Assembly: GCA_003170295.1 (NCBI GenBank)
Contig: PNAJ01000103.1
Coordinates: 1-64,000 of the forward strand
DNA: 64,000 nucleotides
Source of the DNA: Bryobacterales bacterium
Lineage (GTDB): Bacteria > Acidobacteriota > Terriglobia > Bryobacterales > Bryobacteraceae
Reading direction: 5' to 3'
Shown here: positions 9,047 through 18,017 of the stretch, one piece after another
Position numbering within the stretch: the stretch's first letter is position 1
How the letters are laid out: every line of letters starts with the position of its first letter
Notes under the pieces: model-generated
The model's input: only the letters and a program-made list of their open reading frames with translations
What the model was told of the DNA's origin: nothing
The model's database searches: none
Made by a program: the position numbers and the translations under genes

Positions 9047-10517
9047 ATACCCGGGGTCCCATGAGTTGGAGGGTGGCAACCGCCGCTTCGATCCAGCGAA
9101 TCCACATATCCGACCGGCAGTCACGCGGCGCGACGTTCTGGTTCGTGCCGCGCACGGCTTTGGCGCAGTGGCCCTGGCTTCGCTGCTCGACCCGCCCGCA
9201 TCGGCTGCGGAGCGTGTCAATCCGCTGGCGGCGAAGCTGCCGCACTTTCCAGGCAAAGCCAAGTCCGTGATTTTTCTTTTCATGGTCGGAGGGCCCAGCC
9301 AGGTGGACACCTTCGATCCCAAGCCCGCGCTCGAAAAGTATAACGGGCAGCCCTTGCCCGCCAGCTACGGGACCGTCGTGAGTCAGTTCACCAAAGGGGA
9401 CACGCCACTGCTCCGCAGTCCCTGGAGTTTCAAGAAATACGGACAGTGTGGCCGCGAAGTGTCTTCTCTTTTTCCTCACATCGCCGAATGCGTGGATGAC
9501 ATTTGCTTCGTCCGCAGCTTCTATACCGACAGCACCGTCCACGCGCCCGCAATGTACCAGGTCAACACCGGCCGCATCTTGATGGGCTATCCCAGCATGG
9601 GTTCATGGATCACCTATGGCCTGGGCAGCGAGAGCGAGAACCTGCCCGCCTACGTTGTTATGCCGCAGCCGGAGGGTACACCGGAGGGCGGCACTCCGTG
9701 TTGGGGCGCGGGCTTCCTTCCGGCGGTCTACCAGGGAACGGTTTTCCGTTCCGGGTCCAATCCGATTCTCAACCTGCGGCCACCGGAGGGCATGACTTCC
9801 TCGCGCCAGCGGCACACGCTCGACTTTCTTCAGAAGATGAACGAAATGGATGCGGTGGATGGCGACAGCGAGATGGCGGCGCGCATCAGTTCCTATGAGC
9901 TTGCGTTCCGGATGCAAAGCGCGGCGCCGGATGCCGTGGATCTGTCCAAGGAAACCGAAGCGGCCAAAACACTCTACGGATTGGGCGATAAACGCACCAG
10001 CGAATTCGGCGCGCGGTGTCTGCTGGCTCGTCGACTAGTGGAACGCGGCGTGCGATTCATCCAGCTCTACTCCGGCGGTGGGCCAGTCTCGATGCAATGG
10101 GACGCTCACAAGGATCTGGTGGGCAATCATGAGAAAATGTGTGGTATGACAGACCGTCCCGTCGCCGGCCTGTTACAGGACCTGAAGCAGCGCGGATTGC
10201 TGGACTCGACGCTGGTCATCTGGGGCGCGGAATTCGGACGCCTCCCCATGTCGCAGGGAGGCGACGGACGCGACCACAATCCGCACGGCTTTACAATGTG
10301 GTTTGCGGGCGCGGGCGTAAAGCCAGGCACAATCATTGGTGAAACCGATGAAATGGGCCTCCGCGGTGTTAGCCCGCGCTACTCCATGCGCGACTTTCAT
10401 GCAACGATCTTGCACCTTCTAGGCCTAGAGCAAAGCCGCCTGTGGTTCCTGCATAACGGGCGCAACGAGAAGCTCACGGACTTCGGCGGCACGGTTATCG
10501 AGGGTATGCTGGCGTAG
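9036..10517 (+). CDS. DUF1501 family protein with Tat-like signal
   Basis: 493 residues of the DUF1501 family (sulfatase/alkaline-phosphatase-like fold). Visible: a twin-arginine-like leader [44 protein letters not shown] near residue 85, and the C-terminal [26 protein letters not shown] and [12 protein letters not shown] typical of the family. These proteins nearly always accompany DUF1549/1553 genes, as here, and are presumed to work on the same exported substrate. The start lies 11 bases inside the upstream gene, so the trio is probably one operon. The 3' end overlaps a small minus-strand gene by 23 bases. Confidence 0.92.
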   Translation: MSHKYPGSHELEGGNRRFDPANPHIRPAVTRRDVLVRAAHGFGAVALASLLDPPASAAERVNPLAAKLPHFPGKAKSVIFLFMVGGPSQVDTFDPKPALEKYNGQPLPASYGTVVSQFTKGDTPLLRSPWSFKKYGQCGREVSSLFPHIAECVDDICFVRSFYTDSTVHAPAMYQVNTGRILMGYPSMGSWITYGLGSESENLPAYVVMPQPEGTPEGGTPCWGAGFLPAVYQGTVFRSGSNPILNLRPPEGMTSSRQRHTLDFLQKMNEMDAVDGDSEMAARISSYELAFRMQSAAPDAVDLSKETEAAKTLYGLGDKRTSEFGARCLLARRLVERGVRFIQLYSGGGPVSMQWDAHKDLVGNHEKMCGMTDRPVAGLLQDLKQRGLLDSTLVIWGAEFGRLPMSQGGDGRDHNPHGFTMWFAGAGVKPGTIIGETDEMGLRGVSPRYSMRDFHATILHLLGLEQSRLWFLHNGRNEKLTDFGGTVIEGMLA

Positions 10518-10713
10518 CCGTGAACTGTCCGCTCGCAGCTGCCTTCTTCTTCCTCGCAGCCCACGCCGCCTTCATACGCTCAGACATCTTCTTGCGGAAT
10601 GCCACGTCCCTCGCTGACGATGCCTTATGCTTCGCAGCAGCGGGAGCCTTGGCGACCGATTGCCGACGACATGCGCTCATCTCATTTTTCCACTTGCAGG
10701 AAGGCTCCGACAT
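10495..10713 (-). CDS. Small Lys/Ala-rich basic protein
   Basis: 72 residues (or 61 from an inner ATG at 10680), strongly basic, with [18 protein letters not shown] near the C-terminus. Short proteins with an [11 protein letters not shown]-type helix occur in acidobacterial genomes as hypothetical proteins and look like nucleic-acid binders; that function is inference only. It is convergent with the DUF1501 gene, overlapping its end by 23 bases, and divergent from the kinase gene. Ribosome sites before either start are weak. Confidence 0.5.
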   Translation of the reverse strand: MSEPSCKWKNEMSACRRQSVAKAPAAAKHKASSARDVAFRKKMSERMKAAWAARKKKAAASGQFTATPAYPR

Positions 10714-10800
10714 GGCTGTCTCACTTCAGCCCTATTTCGGGAACAGCAAAGGCAGAGCATCCTCTGACGTGAACATGCCCTGGCCCGCGCCTTCGATCAG

Positions 10801-12078
10801 ATGGCCGACGCACTCGAGCGGGAGCAAACCAGAACTCTCGAAGCTTCCCGAGCCATTCGGTCGATCATCGAAGGAACCGCGGCCTCCACCGGCGAGGAGT
10901 TCTTCCGGTCGCTGGTACGGAGTCTGAGCTCCGCGCTGGGTGCGAAATTAGTCCACGTGGGAGAATTAACCGGGGATCTCCAGTCGATTCGAACCCTCGC
11001 GATCTGCATCGATGGACAGATTGCCGAGAATGTCGTGTATGACCTTCGCGGCACTCCGTGCGAAGGCGTCGTCAGGCGCAGCGTGTGTTCCTACCCATCT
11101 AATGTTCAGGAGTTGTTTCCGCAGGACCAGATGCTCGTGCAACTGGAAATTCACAGCTATCTGGGCGCGCCTCTGTTAGACTCCGAGGGAAAGGCGTTGG
11201 GTCTGATTGTCGTGCTCGCCCAGCATCCGATGGCCGAGGAATTCATCGGAGCGGAATCCATACTCACGGTATTTGCCGCCCGCGCCGCTGTCGAGCTGGA
11301 ACGCCTGCGGGCCGAGCGCGCCTTGCAGCTGGCGGCTGGCCAAAATCAAGCGATGGTGAGCCGGCTCCGGCTACTGACGGCCCGCCTCGAGTCGGTCCGG
11401 GAAGAAGAGCGCACTCACGTCTCCCGGGAAATCCACGACGAGTTGGGCCAGCAGCTCACGGCCATTCGGTTCGATTTGACTGGCCTGAAGCGCCGTGTGC
11501 GAGACGTCTACTCGCGCGGAGAGCCGGTCCCGACATTGCTTGAAACGGCGCTTGAGACGTTCGCCGAGGTTACCGGCCTCGTGGATTCCGCCATTCAGAC
11601 GGTCCGCCGCATCGCCACCGAGTTGCGTCCCAGCGTCCTCGATACCTTCGGCCTGGTGGCGGCCATCGAGTGGCAGGCCGAAGATTTTCAGAAGCGAACC
11701 AAAACCCGTTGTGTTTACGAAGGTCCCCAGGATTTGGATGTAGGCCGGGAGCTTTCGACCACCGTGTTCCGCATCTGCCAGGAGGCCTTGACCAACGTAG
11801 CCCGGCATGCGGCGGCGACTGAGGTCAGGATCCGGCTGGCGGTGGAATACGACTGGCTCTTGATCGAGGTGCGCGATAACGGCAAGGGTGTCTCGCCCGC
11901 GACTCTGGCTCATACGAGTTCGCTGGGAGTTCTGGGGATGCGGGAGCGGGCGAGGATCGCAGGCGGCGAACTGGAGATCGGCGGCAGCCTCGGACAGGGT
12001 GTGACGGTAGTGGCGCGACTGCCGTTCAAGACGCCCACCGAGACCCCGGTGCACGCGGACGAAGCAGCAGCAGTATGA
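10801..12078 (+). CDS. Soluble NarL-type sensor histidine kinase (GAF, HisKA_3)
   Basis: 425 residues. A GAF-like sensor covers about 30-170; HisKA_3 follows with phospho-acceptor His212 in REIHDELGQQL; HATPase_c contains the N-box VFRICQEALTNVARHA (about 323-338), the G1 box VRDNGKGVSP and LGMRERARIAGGELEIG. No transmembrane segment is present. The residues before and at the start (LARAFDQMADALERE) look like the end of a HAMP domain, and a stop lies in frame 12 codons upstream, so this may be the remainder of a longer membrane kinase. It overlaps the response regulator by ATGA, so the pair is co-translated. Confidence 0.92.
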   Translation: MADALEREQTRTLEASRAIRSIIEGTAASTGEEFFRSLVRSLSSALGAKLVHVGELTGDLQSIRTLAICIDGQIAENVVYDLRGTPCEGVVRRSVCSYPSNVQELFPQDQMLVQLEIHSYLGAPLLDSEGKALGLIVVLAQHPMAEEFIGAESILTVFAARAAVELERLRAERALQLAAGQNQAMVSRLRLLTARLESVREEERTHVSREIHDELGQQLTAIRFDLTGLKRRVRDVYSRGEPVPTLLETALETFAEVTGLVDSAIQTVRRIATELRPSVLDTFGLVAAIEWQAEDFQKRTKTRCVYEGPQDLDVGRELSTTVFRICQEALTNVARHAAATEVRIRLAVEYDWLLIEVRDNGKGVSPATLAHTSSLGVLGMRERARIAGGELEIGGSLGQGVTVVARLPFKTPTETPVHADEAAAV

Positions 12079-12704
12079 TTCGAGTCCTGATCGCCGACGA
12101 TCATCCGATCGTGCGCAGAGGACTGCTGCAGATAGTGGCGGATCAGCCCGATATGACCGTGGTCGCCGATACCGGCGACGGACAGGAAGCTCTGCGGTTG
12201 GCGGACACCCATCCGCTCGACGTGATCGTGCTCGATATGAGTATGCCCGGCTTATCCGGATTGGAAGTTTTGAACGAGTTGAAGCGGCAGCATCCGCGAC
12301 TCGCGGTGCTGGTGCTCAGCGGGCATCCGGAAGGCGAGCTGGCGCTGCGCCTGTTGAAGGCCGGTGCGGCGGGCTACATGAATAAAGAGATCGCCCCCGA
12401 AGAGCTTGCCGGCGCTATCCGTCGCGTGGCCGGCGGCAAAAAGTACGTCAGCCCCGCTTTAGCCGAAGTGCTCGCCGATTCGCTGGAGAAGGGCGAAGAT
12501 CCACCCGAGGCGTCGCTGTCAGACCGGGAATATCAGGTGCTCAGGCTGATCGCGTCGGGCAAGACCGTCTCGGAGATCGCCGTCGAGATCGCCCTAAGCG
12601 TGAAAACCGTCAGCACCTACCGCGCCCGCATCCTCGAGAAGATGAACATGCGAACCAACGCCGAACTGGTTCGCTACGCCATCCGGAATCACCTCGTGGA
12701 CTAG
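12075..12704 (+). CDS. NarL/FixJ-family response regulator
   Basis: 209 residues. The receiver domain has the acidic pair Asp8/Asp9, phospho-acceptor Asp54 in IVLDMSMPG and the conserved Lys in YMNKEIAPEEL. A LuxR-type helix-turn-helix fills residues ~144-209 (LSDREYQVLRLIASGKTVSEIA, then KTVSTYRARILEKM). It should be phosphorylated by the kinase whose gene it overlaps by 4 bases, and then bind DNA. No target operator can be identified here. Its start is fixed by the ATGA overlap. Confidence 0.96.
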   Translation: MIRVLIADDHPIVRRGLLQIVADQPDMTVVADTGDGQEALRLADTHPLDVIVLDMSMPGLSGLEVLNELKRQHPRLAVLVLSGHPEGELALRLLKAGAAGYMNKEIAPEELAGAIRRVAGGKKYVSPALAEVLADSLEKGEDPPEASLSDREYQVLRLIASGKTVSEIAVEIALSVKTVSTYRARILEKMNMRTNAELVRYAIRNHLVD

Positions 12705-12735
12705 CTGAAAAACTTTATTTCCCCCTCTGGGCGGG

Positions 12736-12753
12736 GCGGACCCGCGGGTCCGC
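12736..12753. repeat. Perfect hairpin GCGGACC-CGCG-GGTCCGC
   Basis: A 7-bp perfect stem with a 4-base loop lies in the 107-base gap between the response regulator and the convergent GNAT gene. No T-run follows on either strand, so a factor-independent terminator is unlikely. The stem sequence is of the same kind as the hairpins at 51910-52015. Confidence 0.7.
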
Positions 12754-12811
12754 AGCCTGGCCCCCTTAACCCGCCGCCGCACCGCGACCGCCAGGAAGCG
12801 GACGAGCGCTT

Positions 12812-13294
12812 TCACATCAGCAACAACTCCATATACACGTTAGACCGGGTATAAGGCGACGGATGCACCCTCTCCGGCGGCAAATGCCGGAATCCCAGCG
12901 ACTCGTAAACATGGACCGCGTTTGCAACCACGCTGTTCGTCTCTAAATACAGCCTCTTCGCGCCGTTCCCTCTCGCGTACTCGATTACATGCGTCAGTAA
13001 CTGTTTGCCAATGCCGAGCCCCCGGCACCGCTCCGCAACCGTCATCTTGGCCACCTCGAAGGTTCCTTCCTCCATCGCAAGCAATGCGCACGTGCCGATC
13101 GCGACCCCACCTTGCACCGCCATCAAAAGCGCTCCGCCAGGTTGAAGGATGTGGGTCACGGGATCGTCCAGCACCTCCCGGTCTTTTTCCTCCATCACAA
13201 AGTGACGCGTAATCCAAGCCTCATTCAGTTCCCGAAACGCGGCTTCGTCGCCTGGTTCGAAATGTCGGAATTCAACGGGCGCTTGAACTTCCAT
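12812..13294 (-). CDS. GNAT-family N-acetyltransferase
   Basis: 160 residues of the GNAT fold, expected to move an acetyl group from acetyl-CoA to an amine; the acceptor cannot be told. The acetyl-CoA loop is VAERCRGLGIGKQLL near residues 87-101, followed by KRLYLETNSVVANAVHVYESLGF, the usual C-terminal motif. It is transcribed divergently from the LysR regulator with 69 bases between them. In LysR systems the divergent neighbour is often the controlled gene, so this acetyltransferase is the best candidate target. Confidence 0.93.
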   Translation of the reverse strand: MEVQAPVEFRHFEPGDEAAFRELNEAWITRHFVMEEKDREVLDDPVTHILQPGGALLMAVQGGVAIGTCALLAMEEGTFEVAKMTVAERCRGLGIGKQLLTHVIEYARGNGAKRLYLETNSVVANAVHVYESLGFRHLPPERVHPSPYTRSNVYMELLLM

Positions 13295-13363
13295 ACATCT
13301 AATCTAGACAAATCCGATTGAAACGTCCAATATATTGTTTATACGAATCAGGACGATCCACAT
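13295..13363. promoter_or_regulatory. Divergent GNAT/LysR intergenic region
   Basis: 69-base, AT-rich gap (for example AATATATTGTTTATACGAA) between divergent starts. It is the natural place for both promoters and a LysR binding site. I do not see an unambiguous T-N11-A palindrome, so no exact operator is called. Confidence 0.45.
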
Positions 13364-14305
13364 ATGAATCAAAATATCGATCTTCGCCACTTGCGCTACT
13401 TCCTTGCCGTCGCCGAAGAGCTGCATTTCGGCAACGCAGCAAAACGCCTCCATATGGCGCAGCCCCCGCTTTCCCAACAAATCCGCCGCCTGGAAGACGA
13501 GATCGGGCATCCCCTCTTTCTGCGATCCTCGCGCTCCGTGAAATTGACGCCCGCGGGCAAGGCCCTCGTGGATCGCGCCCGCCGCACGTTAACCAAGGTC
13601 GACGAGGACCTCGAGGCCGTCCGCAGCGTCGCCCGAGGGGAAGTGGGCGTACTCAAGGTCGGCTTCGTCGGTTCCTCCATGCTGACCAGCTTGCCGGCGA
13701 TTCTCGGCAAATACCGCCGCCTCTTCTCGCGTGTTCAGCTCCACCTCAACGAATTTCACACCAACCAGATTCTCGACGCTCTGCGCGACGGCTCCACCGA
13801 CGTAGCGCTCGCTCGCGACACAGGTACACCAGAGCACTTGCATGTCGAGCGTGTATTCGTAGAACCATTCGTTGCCGTCGTGCCGAAAAGGCATCCGCTC
13901 GCGAGGCGCGGATCCATCCCGATCACCCGATTGAGAGACGAGCCCTTCGTCTTCTTCCCCCGCGCCGCTGGCAGCTACGCCTGGGAAAACGCGATCCGGC
14001 TTTGTGAGCAGCAGGGGTTCCATCCCAACATCGTGCAGGAAGCCCCGCAGTGGCTGACCATCGTGCGATTGGTGGGAGCGGGCCTGGGAGTGACCATCGC
14101 GCCCGCGTCGGTCGAAAAAATTGTGTCGCCCGATGTCGTGTGCCGGAAGTTGTCTCCCTCCGGAGGGGCCACCAGCATAGATCTCGTCTACCGTGTGAAA
14201 GAAACCAGTCCGCTGGTCACGGCCTTCTGCGACCTAATCAGGCAGTCGCGTAGTAGCCGTCGCGCGCCTGTACGACCAGCCCTTTACCCTTCGCTGTCAC
14301 TTTAA
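13364..14305 (+). CDS. LysR-family transcriptional regulator
   Basis: 313 residues. N-terminal winged helix: DLRHLRYFLAVAEELHFGNAAKRLHMAQPPLSQQIRRLEDEIG, classic LysR. A periplasmic-binding-like effector domain follows from about residue 90 (LKVGFVGSSMLTSLPAILGKY). It resembles the CatR/BenM side of the family, but the ligand is unknown. The last ~22 residues (SRSSRRAPVRPALYPSLSL) lie on the sequence that also encodes the end of the convergent VWA gene; the coding overlap is 68 bases, so this tail is probably a late extension. Confidence 0.94.
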   Translation: MNQNIDLRHLRYFLAVAEELHFGNAAKRLHMAQPPLSQQIRRLEDEIGHPLFLRSSRSVKLTPAGKALVDRARRTLTKVDEDLEAVRSVARGEVGVLKVGFVGSSMLTSLPAILGKYRRLFSRVQLHLNEFHTNQILDALRDGSTDVALARDTGTPEHLHVERVFVEPFVAVVPKRHPLARRGSIPITRLRDEPFVFFPRAAGSYAWENAIRLCEQQGFHPNIVQEAPQWLTIVRLVGAGLGVTIAPASVEKIVSPDVVCRKLSPSGGATSIDLVYRVKETSPLVTAFCDLIRQSRSSRRAPVRPALYPSLSL

Positions 14306-15212
14306 TCTTGTGGAAGCCCGCGTCAGATTTGTCCGGCGTATAACCGATGTTGTACTGGCCGCGCAGCTCTTCCTCAATCTGTTCGTAGATTTTTTCGATC
14401 GGCGTTTTCCTCGAAACTTCGAAAAACGATCCACCCGTTTCCTTCGAAATCCGTTGCAGGATTTTCTTGCCATCCCCGCGCGATTGCTGCTGCGGCATCC
14501 GCCCGCCTCGGCCTCCACCTCGTCCACGACCGCCCATGCTCGGATTAAACGACTGCTCCTGATCGGCAAATAAAATCGAGTAAACCAGCGTATCGGAGCG
14601 TTGTGCCGCTTCGATCGATTCCACGAGCGATACTCTGCTTCCGTGATCGTCGCCATCGGTAAGTAAAATCAGCGCTTTGCGCCCTTTCTGCTTTTTCATT
14701 TCTTCATCCGATGCCAATAAAATCGAATCGTAGAGCACCGTACCGCCCCGGCTTCCCGTAGTTGTGCCTCCACGCCGTTGCAACTGCCTCGGCGCCGCGC
14801 TTTCGACATCGTTGAGGGCCGATTGCAGTTTCTTTCGCGACGGCGTCAAGTCTTGCATCAACTCGGCTTCCGCGTCGAATTTGATGAGAAACGCCTGATC
14901 CTTGTCCTCGCGAATCACTTGTTCGATGAATTTCGACGTCGCGGCCTTTTCCTTGTCGAGCACCCTTCGCTGGCTCCCGCTGGTATCCACCATCAGGCCG
15001 AGCGTCAACGGCAAGTCGGTTTCGCGCGAAAAATATTTGATGACCTGCGGACGCCCGTCGTCTTCGAGCGCGAAGTCGTCCTGTTTCAGATCTTTAACGA
15101 CTTCGCCCTTGCCGTTGCGGACGCTGGCGAGCACATTCACTACTTTGACGTCGCCCGCAAACTGAAAGAACGCGGCGGCGGAAGCGAGAAGGTCGCGACG
15201 GGAGAGAACCAT
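14238..15212 (-). CDS. Exported VWFA-related acidobacterial domain protein
   Basis: About 324 residues from MVLSRRDLLASAAAFFQF, a twin-arginine-like leader; the track start adds six residues. A von Willebrand A domain with an intact MIDAS is visible: LGLMVDTSGSQ (DxSxS), the RGGTVLYDS threonine region and ILLTDGDDHGS. This is the acidobacteria-rich VWFA-related family, whose members are usually exported and of unknown role, presumably metal-dependent protein adhesion. A Gly/Arg-rich insert (GGRGRGGGRGGR) interrupts the domain near residue 230. The 3' end overlaps the convergent LysR gene by 68 bases. Confidence 0.92.
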   Translation of the reverse strand: MVLSRRDLLASAAAFFQFAGDVKVVNVLASVRNGKGEVVKDLKQDDFALEDDGRPQVIKYFSRETDLPLTLGLMVDTSGSQRRVLDKEKAATSKFIEQVIREDKDQAFLIKFDAEAELMQDLTPSRKKLQSALNDVESAAPRQLQRRGGTTTGSRGGTVLYDSILLASDEEMKKQKGRKALILLTDGDDHGSRVSLVESIEAAQRSDTLVYSILFADQEQSFNPSMGGRGRGGGRGGRMPQQQSRGDGKKILQRISKETGGSFFEVSRKTPIEKIYEQIEEELRGQYNIGYTPDKSDAGFHKIKVTAKGKGLVVQARDGYYATA

Positions 15213-15255
15213 ACTCGATTCGACGTGCAACCGGCGCTCCGGTGTACAGTCGAAG

Positions 15256-16035
15256 TTGGTGAAACTCTGGATCTTATTGCTCTTCGCGCATCGCTACGCG
15301 GTCGAGGGAGTGGTGATTGAAACCAAGCCCGCATTGCGGCAGATGGTGGTTTCGCACAAGCCCATCGATGGCTACATGCCCGCCATGACCATGCCGTTTC
15401 GGGTCGGACGCGGAGTGGCGCTCGAACAGATGGCTCCGGGAACCCGGGTCGCGTTCGAATTGAAAGTCGGTAAACGTGCTTCCAAGGTTCAAAAAGTGCA
15501 CGTTCTGACACCCATAAATGACCTTAATCTGCCAAAAACACCGCTCGGCAAGGTCTTAATCGACCATAAAATGCCATCTTTTTCGCTTATCGATCAATCG
15601 GGAAACACGGTGTCTCTCGCCGATTTTCGCGGCAAGGTTGTGGTGGTCGACTTCATTTATACGCGTTGTCCCTTGCCCGACGTTTGCCCTCGCCTCTCCG
15701 CGACGTTCGCATCGGTTTCAAAAAAGCTGCGTGACGCACAAGTGGAATTTTTGTCGATCACCATCGATCCGCAATACGACACTCCCGCCGTGCTCCAAGA
15801 ATACGCGCGCCGCTGGCAGGCTGGAGAGTCGTGGAAATTTCTCACCGGCACTTCCGAACAGATTCAAGAGGTCGCGGGATTGTTCGGATTGATTTACTGG
15901 CCCGAGGAAGGCTCCATCACGCACACCGTCGCAACAGCGGTGATCGGCCGCGACGGAACACTTGTGGCACAGATCGATGGAGCGAGCTATCGTCCCGATC
16001 AACTACGAGCACTGATCGAGCACGCGCTAGAATAA
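15256..16035 (+). CDS. CusF-like/SCO1-SenC fusion, copper-handling protein
   Basis: 259 residues. A short hydrophobic start (no ATG; TTG 15256 or GTG 15259) leads into a CusF-type copper-binding domain with DGYMPAMTMPFRV (about 38-50), then a thioredoxin-like SCO1/SenC domain. The metal cysteines lie in TRCPLPDVCPR (Cys138/Cys144, spaced CxxxxxC) with the distal His in SITHTVATAVI. SCO proteins deliver copper to cytochrome oxidase CuA or act as thiol reductases; the added CusF part supports copper. The TPR gene begins 5 bases after the stop. Confidence 0.9.
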   Translation: MVKLWILLLFAHRYAVEGVVIETKPALRQMVVSHKPIDGYMPAMTMPFRVGRGVALEQMAPGTRVAFELKVGKRASKVQKVHVLTPINDLNLPKTPLGKVLIDHKMPSFSLIDQSGNTVSLADFRGKVVVVDFIYTRCPLPDVCPRLSATFASVSKKLRDAQVEFLSITIDPQYDTPAVLQEYARRWQAGESWKFLTGTSEQIQEVAGLFGLIYWPEEGSITHTVATAVIGRDGTLVAQIDGASYRPDQLRALIEHALE

Positions 16036-16040
16036 ATGGC

Positions 16041-17642
16041 ATGTGGAAACTTCTTGCTTTGATTTGCGTGACCGCATTCGCGCAAACGAAAACGGCTGAT
16101 CTTTGCGTGCCGCCTCCGACGGGCTCGGCTCCGGCGCTGCCCGCGCATATTATGACCGGACAGGGGACCGTTCATTTCGCGATCACCACTTCGAATCCCA
16201 AGGCGCAGCAGTTTTTCGATCAGGGCCTCGCGCAGTTGCATTCGTTCTGGGCGGTGGAAGCGGAGCGGAGTTTTCTGCAGGCGGCGGAGCTCGATCCCGA
16301 GGCACCCATGCCTTGGTGGGGCGTGGCGATGGTTTCCGGTGGCGATTACCGGCCCCGGTTTCAGATCGAGCAGCTTGCCAGCGCCTACGGGAGCGATCCG
16401 CGAACTACGCCGGCACGCGCGAAAGCCGCGGCGGAAAAGGCGCTGCGACTGAGCGAGAAGGCTACCGATCTCGAAATAATGTATATCGCTTCGATTGCGG
16501 CTCGGCGGATTCCTGGCGCGGTCGATCCTCATGAAGGATATATTTCCGGATTGCGCGCGATTGTGGCGAAGTATCCGCAAGAAGTGGAAGCGCGACTCTA
16601 TCTTTCGTTGCACCTGATGCGCGGCTATGAATTGCCGTCGCATGCGCCGCGCGAGGGCACGATGGAGGCGGTGGGCATTCTGCGCGCGCTGTTGAAAGAA
16701 GCGCCGGAACATCCGGGCGTGCATCATTATGTAATCCACGCGTGGGAGGGATCGACGTTCGCCAAAGACGCTTGGCCGAGCTGCGAGAAGTACGCGCAAC
16801 TGGTGACGAATATTCCGCACGCGCTGCACATGCCGGGTCATATCTATTCGCAGACGGGCAAATTCGCGGAGGCGGAAAAATCGTTCGGCGACGCGGCGGC
16901 GAACGAGCTGGGATATATCCATGCGGACGCTCTTTACGGCACCGGGCATCACGGCCATAATGTGCACTACTTATCGACTGCGTATGCGTTTGACGGTCAG
17001 TACGATAAGGCAAAAGAATGGGCGCGCTCGCTGCTGACACTCAAAGAGAATCCCCGCGAGCTGGCGAACATCGATGGGAATTTCTCAGCGCATCGTCAAG
17101 GGTGGTTCGCGCTGATGCGGGCGATGGTGCTGTCGGAGAATTGGGATGAAATTGTCGACGGGAAATCGTTGCCGGTTTACGACCGTCCGCGCGAGCAGGC
17201 TTGGCGGCATTGGGCCATGGGCCTGGCATGGGCGTCGAAAGGCAACGCAATGGCGGCGAATGAAGAGGCTCGGCTGATGGATGCGACGCTGCGGCAATAC
17301 GAAGAGATCGTGAAGCGGAAGCCTCCGATGGAATTGACGGTGGCGCGGGAAGAGCTCGCGGGGCACATTCAGGCGGCTGAAGGGAAGGTCGGAAAGGGGC
17401 TGAAAACGCTCGAAAGCGCATCGAAAATGCAGCGGAAACTGCGGTATTCGGAGCCTGCTTATTATCCGAGGCCGGTGGCGGAGGCGTTGGGCGAGGTCGC
17501 GCTGCGGCATGGGAAGAAGGCAACGGCTGAGGCTGCGTTCCGGTCCTGTTTAGAGGATTTGCCGGGGAGTGCGCGGTCGGTGAACGGCCTGCGGGATGCG
17601 CAAAAGAGCTCGGGGAGGCAGGTTGGGGTGGAGGAGTTTTAG
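16041..17642 (+). CDS. Exported TPR-repeat protein
   Basis: About 533 residues from ATG 16041 (MWKLLALICVTAFAQT, signal peptide); the track ORF runs back through the SCO gene. Tetratricopeptide-like helices recur, beginning with AQQFFDQGLAQLHSFWAVEAERSFLQAA. Several His-rich stretches are conserved-looking: GVHHYVIHAWE, HALHMPGHIYSQTG and GTGHHGHNVHYLSTAYAF. A role in metal or protein binding is possible. It sits 5 bases after the CusF-SCO gene, so a joint role in copper or respiratory assembly is a reasonable guess, not shown. Confidence 0.88.
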   Translation: MWKLLALICVTAFAQTKTADLCVPPPTGSAPALPAHIMTGQGTVHFAITTSNPKAQQFFDQGLAQLHSFWAVEAERSFLQAAELDPEAPMPWWGVAMVSGGDYRPRFQIEQLASAYGSDPRTTPARAKAAAEKALRLSEKATDLEIMYIASIAARRIPGAVDPHEGYISGLRAIVAKYPQEVEARLYLSLHLMRGYELPSHAPREGTMEAVGILRALLKEAPEHPGVHHYVIHAWEGSTFAKDAWPSCEKYAQLVTNIPHALHMPGHIYSQTGKFAEAEKSFGDAAANELGYIHADALYGTGHHGHNVHYLSTAYAFDGQYDKAKEWARSLLTLKENPRELANIDGNFSAHRQGWFALMRAMVLSENWDEIVDGKSLPVYDRPREQAWRHWAMGLAWASKGNAMAANEEARLMDATLRQYEEIVKRKPPMELTVAREELAGHIQAAEGKVGKGLKTLESASKMQRKLRYSEPAYYPRPVAEALGEVALRHGKKATAEAAFRSCLEDLPGSARSVNGLRDAQKSSGRQVGVEEF

Positions 17643-17681
17643 CGACTAGCAGGAGGAAGGGGTCGTTGTCCCGATTTTCCC

Positions 17682-17942
17682 ATGGAATACTTCATGCCGT
17701 TCCTCCTTCACCTCGCAGAATCCGGCCTGTCGAAAAGGACCTTGTGGCTTCTCGGCGGAGAGATCATCCGCGACGTGAACGAAGAGCCTCGTCTCAGAAA
17801 GAGCTCTGCGGAACAACTTGTCCGCAACGTGGTCCATGAGGACGGCGGGCCGCTGATCCATAACGGCTGGGAAGACGAGCAGCGCACCTTCGAGTCAACG
17901 TGCCGGAAGTTTCACCGATTCCTCACTCAATCCCAGCGCTGA
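17682..17942 (+). CDS. Small hypothetical protein
   Basis: 86 residues with ATG start: LWLLGGEIIRDVNEEPRLRKSSAEQLVRNVVHEDGGP and a C-terminal STCRKFHRFL. It reads as a real, charged, helical protein, and I have a weak memory of similar short acidobacterial proteins. No function is suggested. An AGGAGGAAGG tract lies 24-33 bases before the ATG, rather far for a ribosome site. Confidence 0.5.
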   Translation: MEYFMPFLLHLAESGLSKRTLWLLGGEIIRDVNEEPRLRKSSAEQLVRNVVHEDGGPLIHNGWEDEQRTFESTCRKFHRFLTQSQR

Positions 17943-17987
17943 GACCCGCAAGTTACCCACTGATTCCCCGGACGAGCCTAAAAATGC

Positions 17988-18017
17988 TTGACAATCATTT
18001 TAGTGTAGACTAAAATG
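17988..18017 (+). promoter_or_regulatory. arsR-type promoter with overlapping operator
   Basis: A -35 TTGACA (17988-17993) and a -10 TAAAAT (18011-18016) stand 17 bases apart. A perfect inverted repeat CATTTTAG-TGTAGA-CTAAAATG (17996-18017) covers the spacer and the -10. Its position suits repression by the ArsR protein encoded directly downstream, which is the usual autoregulation in this family. Transcription would start near 18023-18025. Confidence 0.8.

Noticed and set aside
12736-12753. Terminator for the response regulator
   Set aside because: Strong stem but no following T-run on either strand.
13318-14007. 229-residue plus-strand ORF over the LysR gene
   Set aside because: Arg/Pro/Ser-rich shadow in another frame of a clear LysR gene.
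15999-16967. 322-residue minus-strand ORF
   Set aside because: Arg-rich antisense shadow of the TPR gene.
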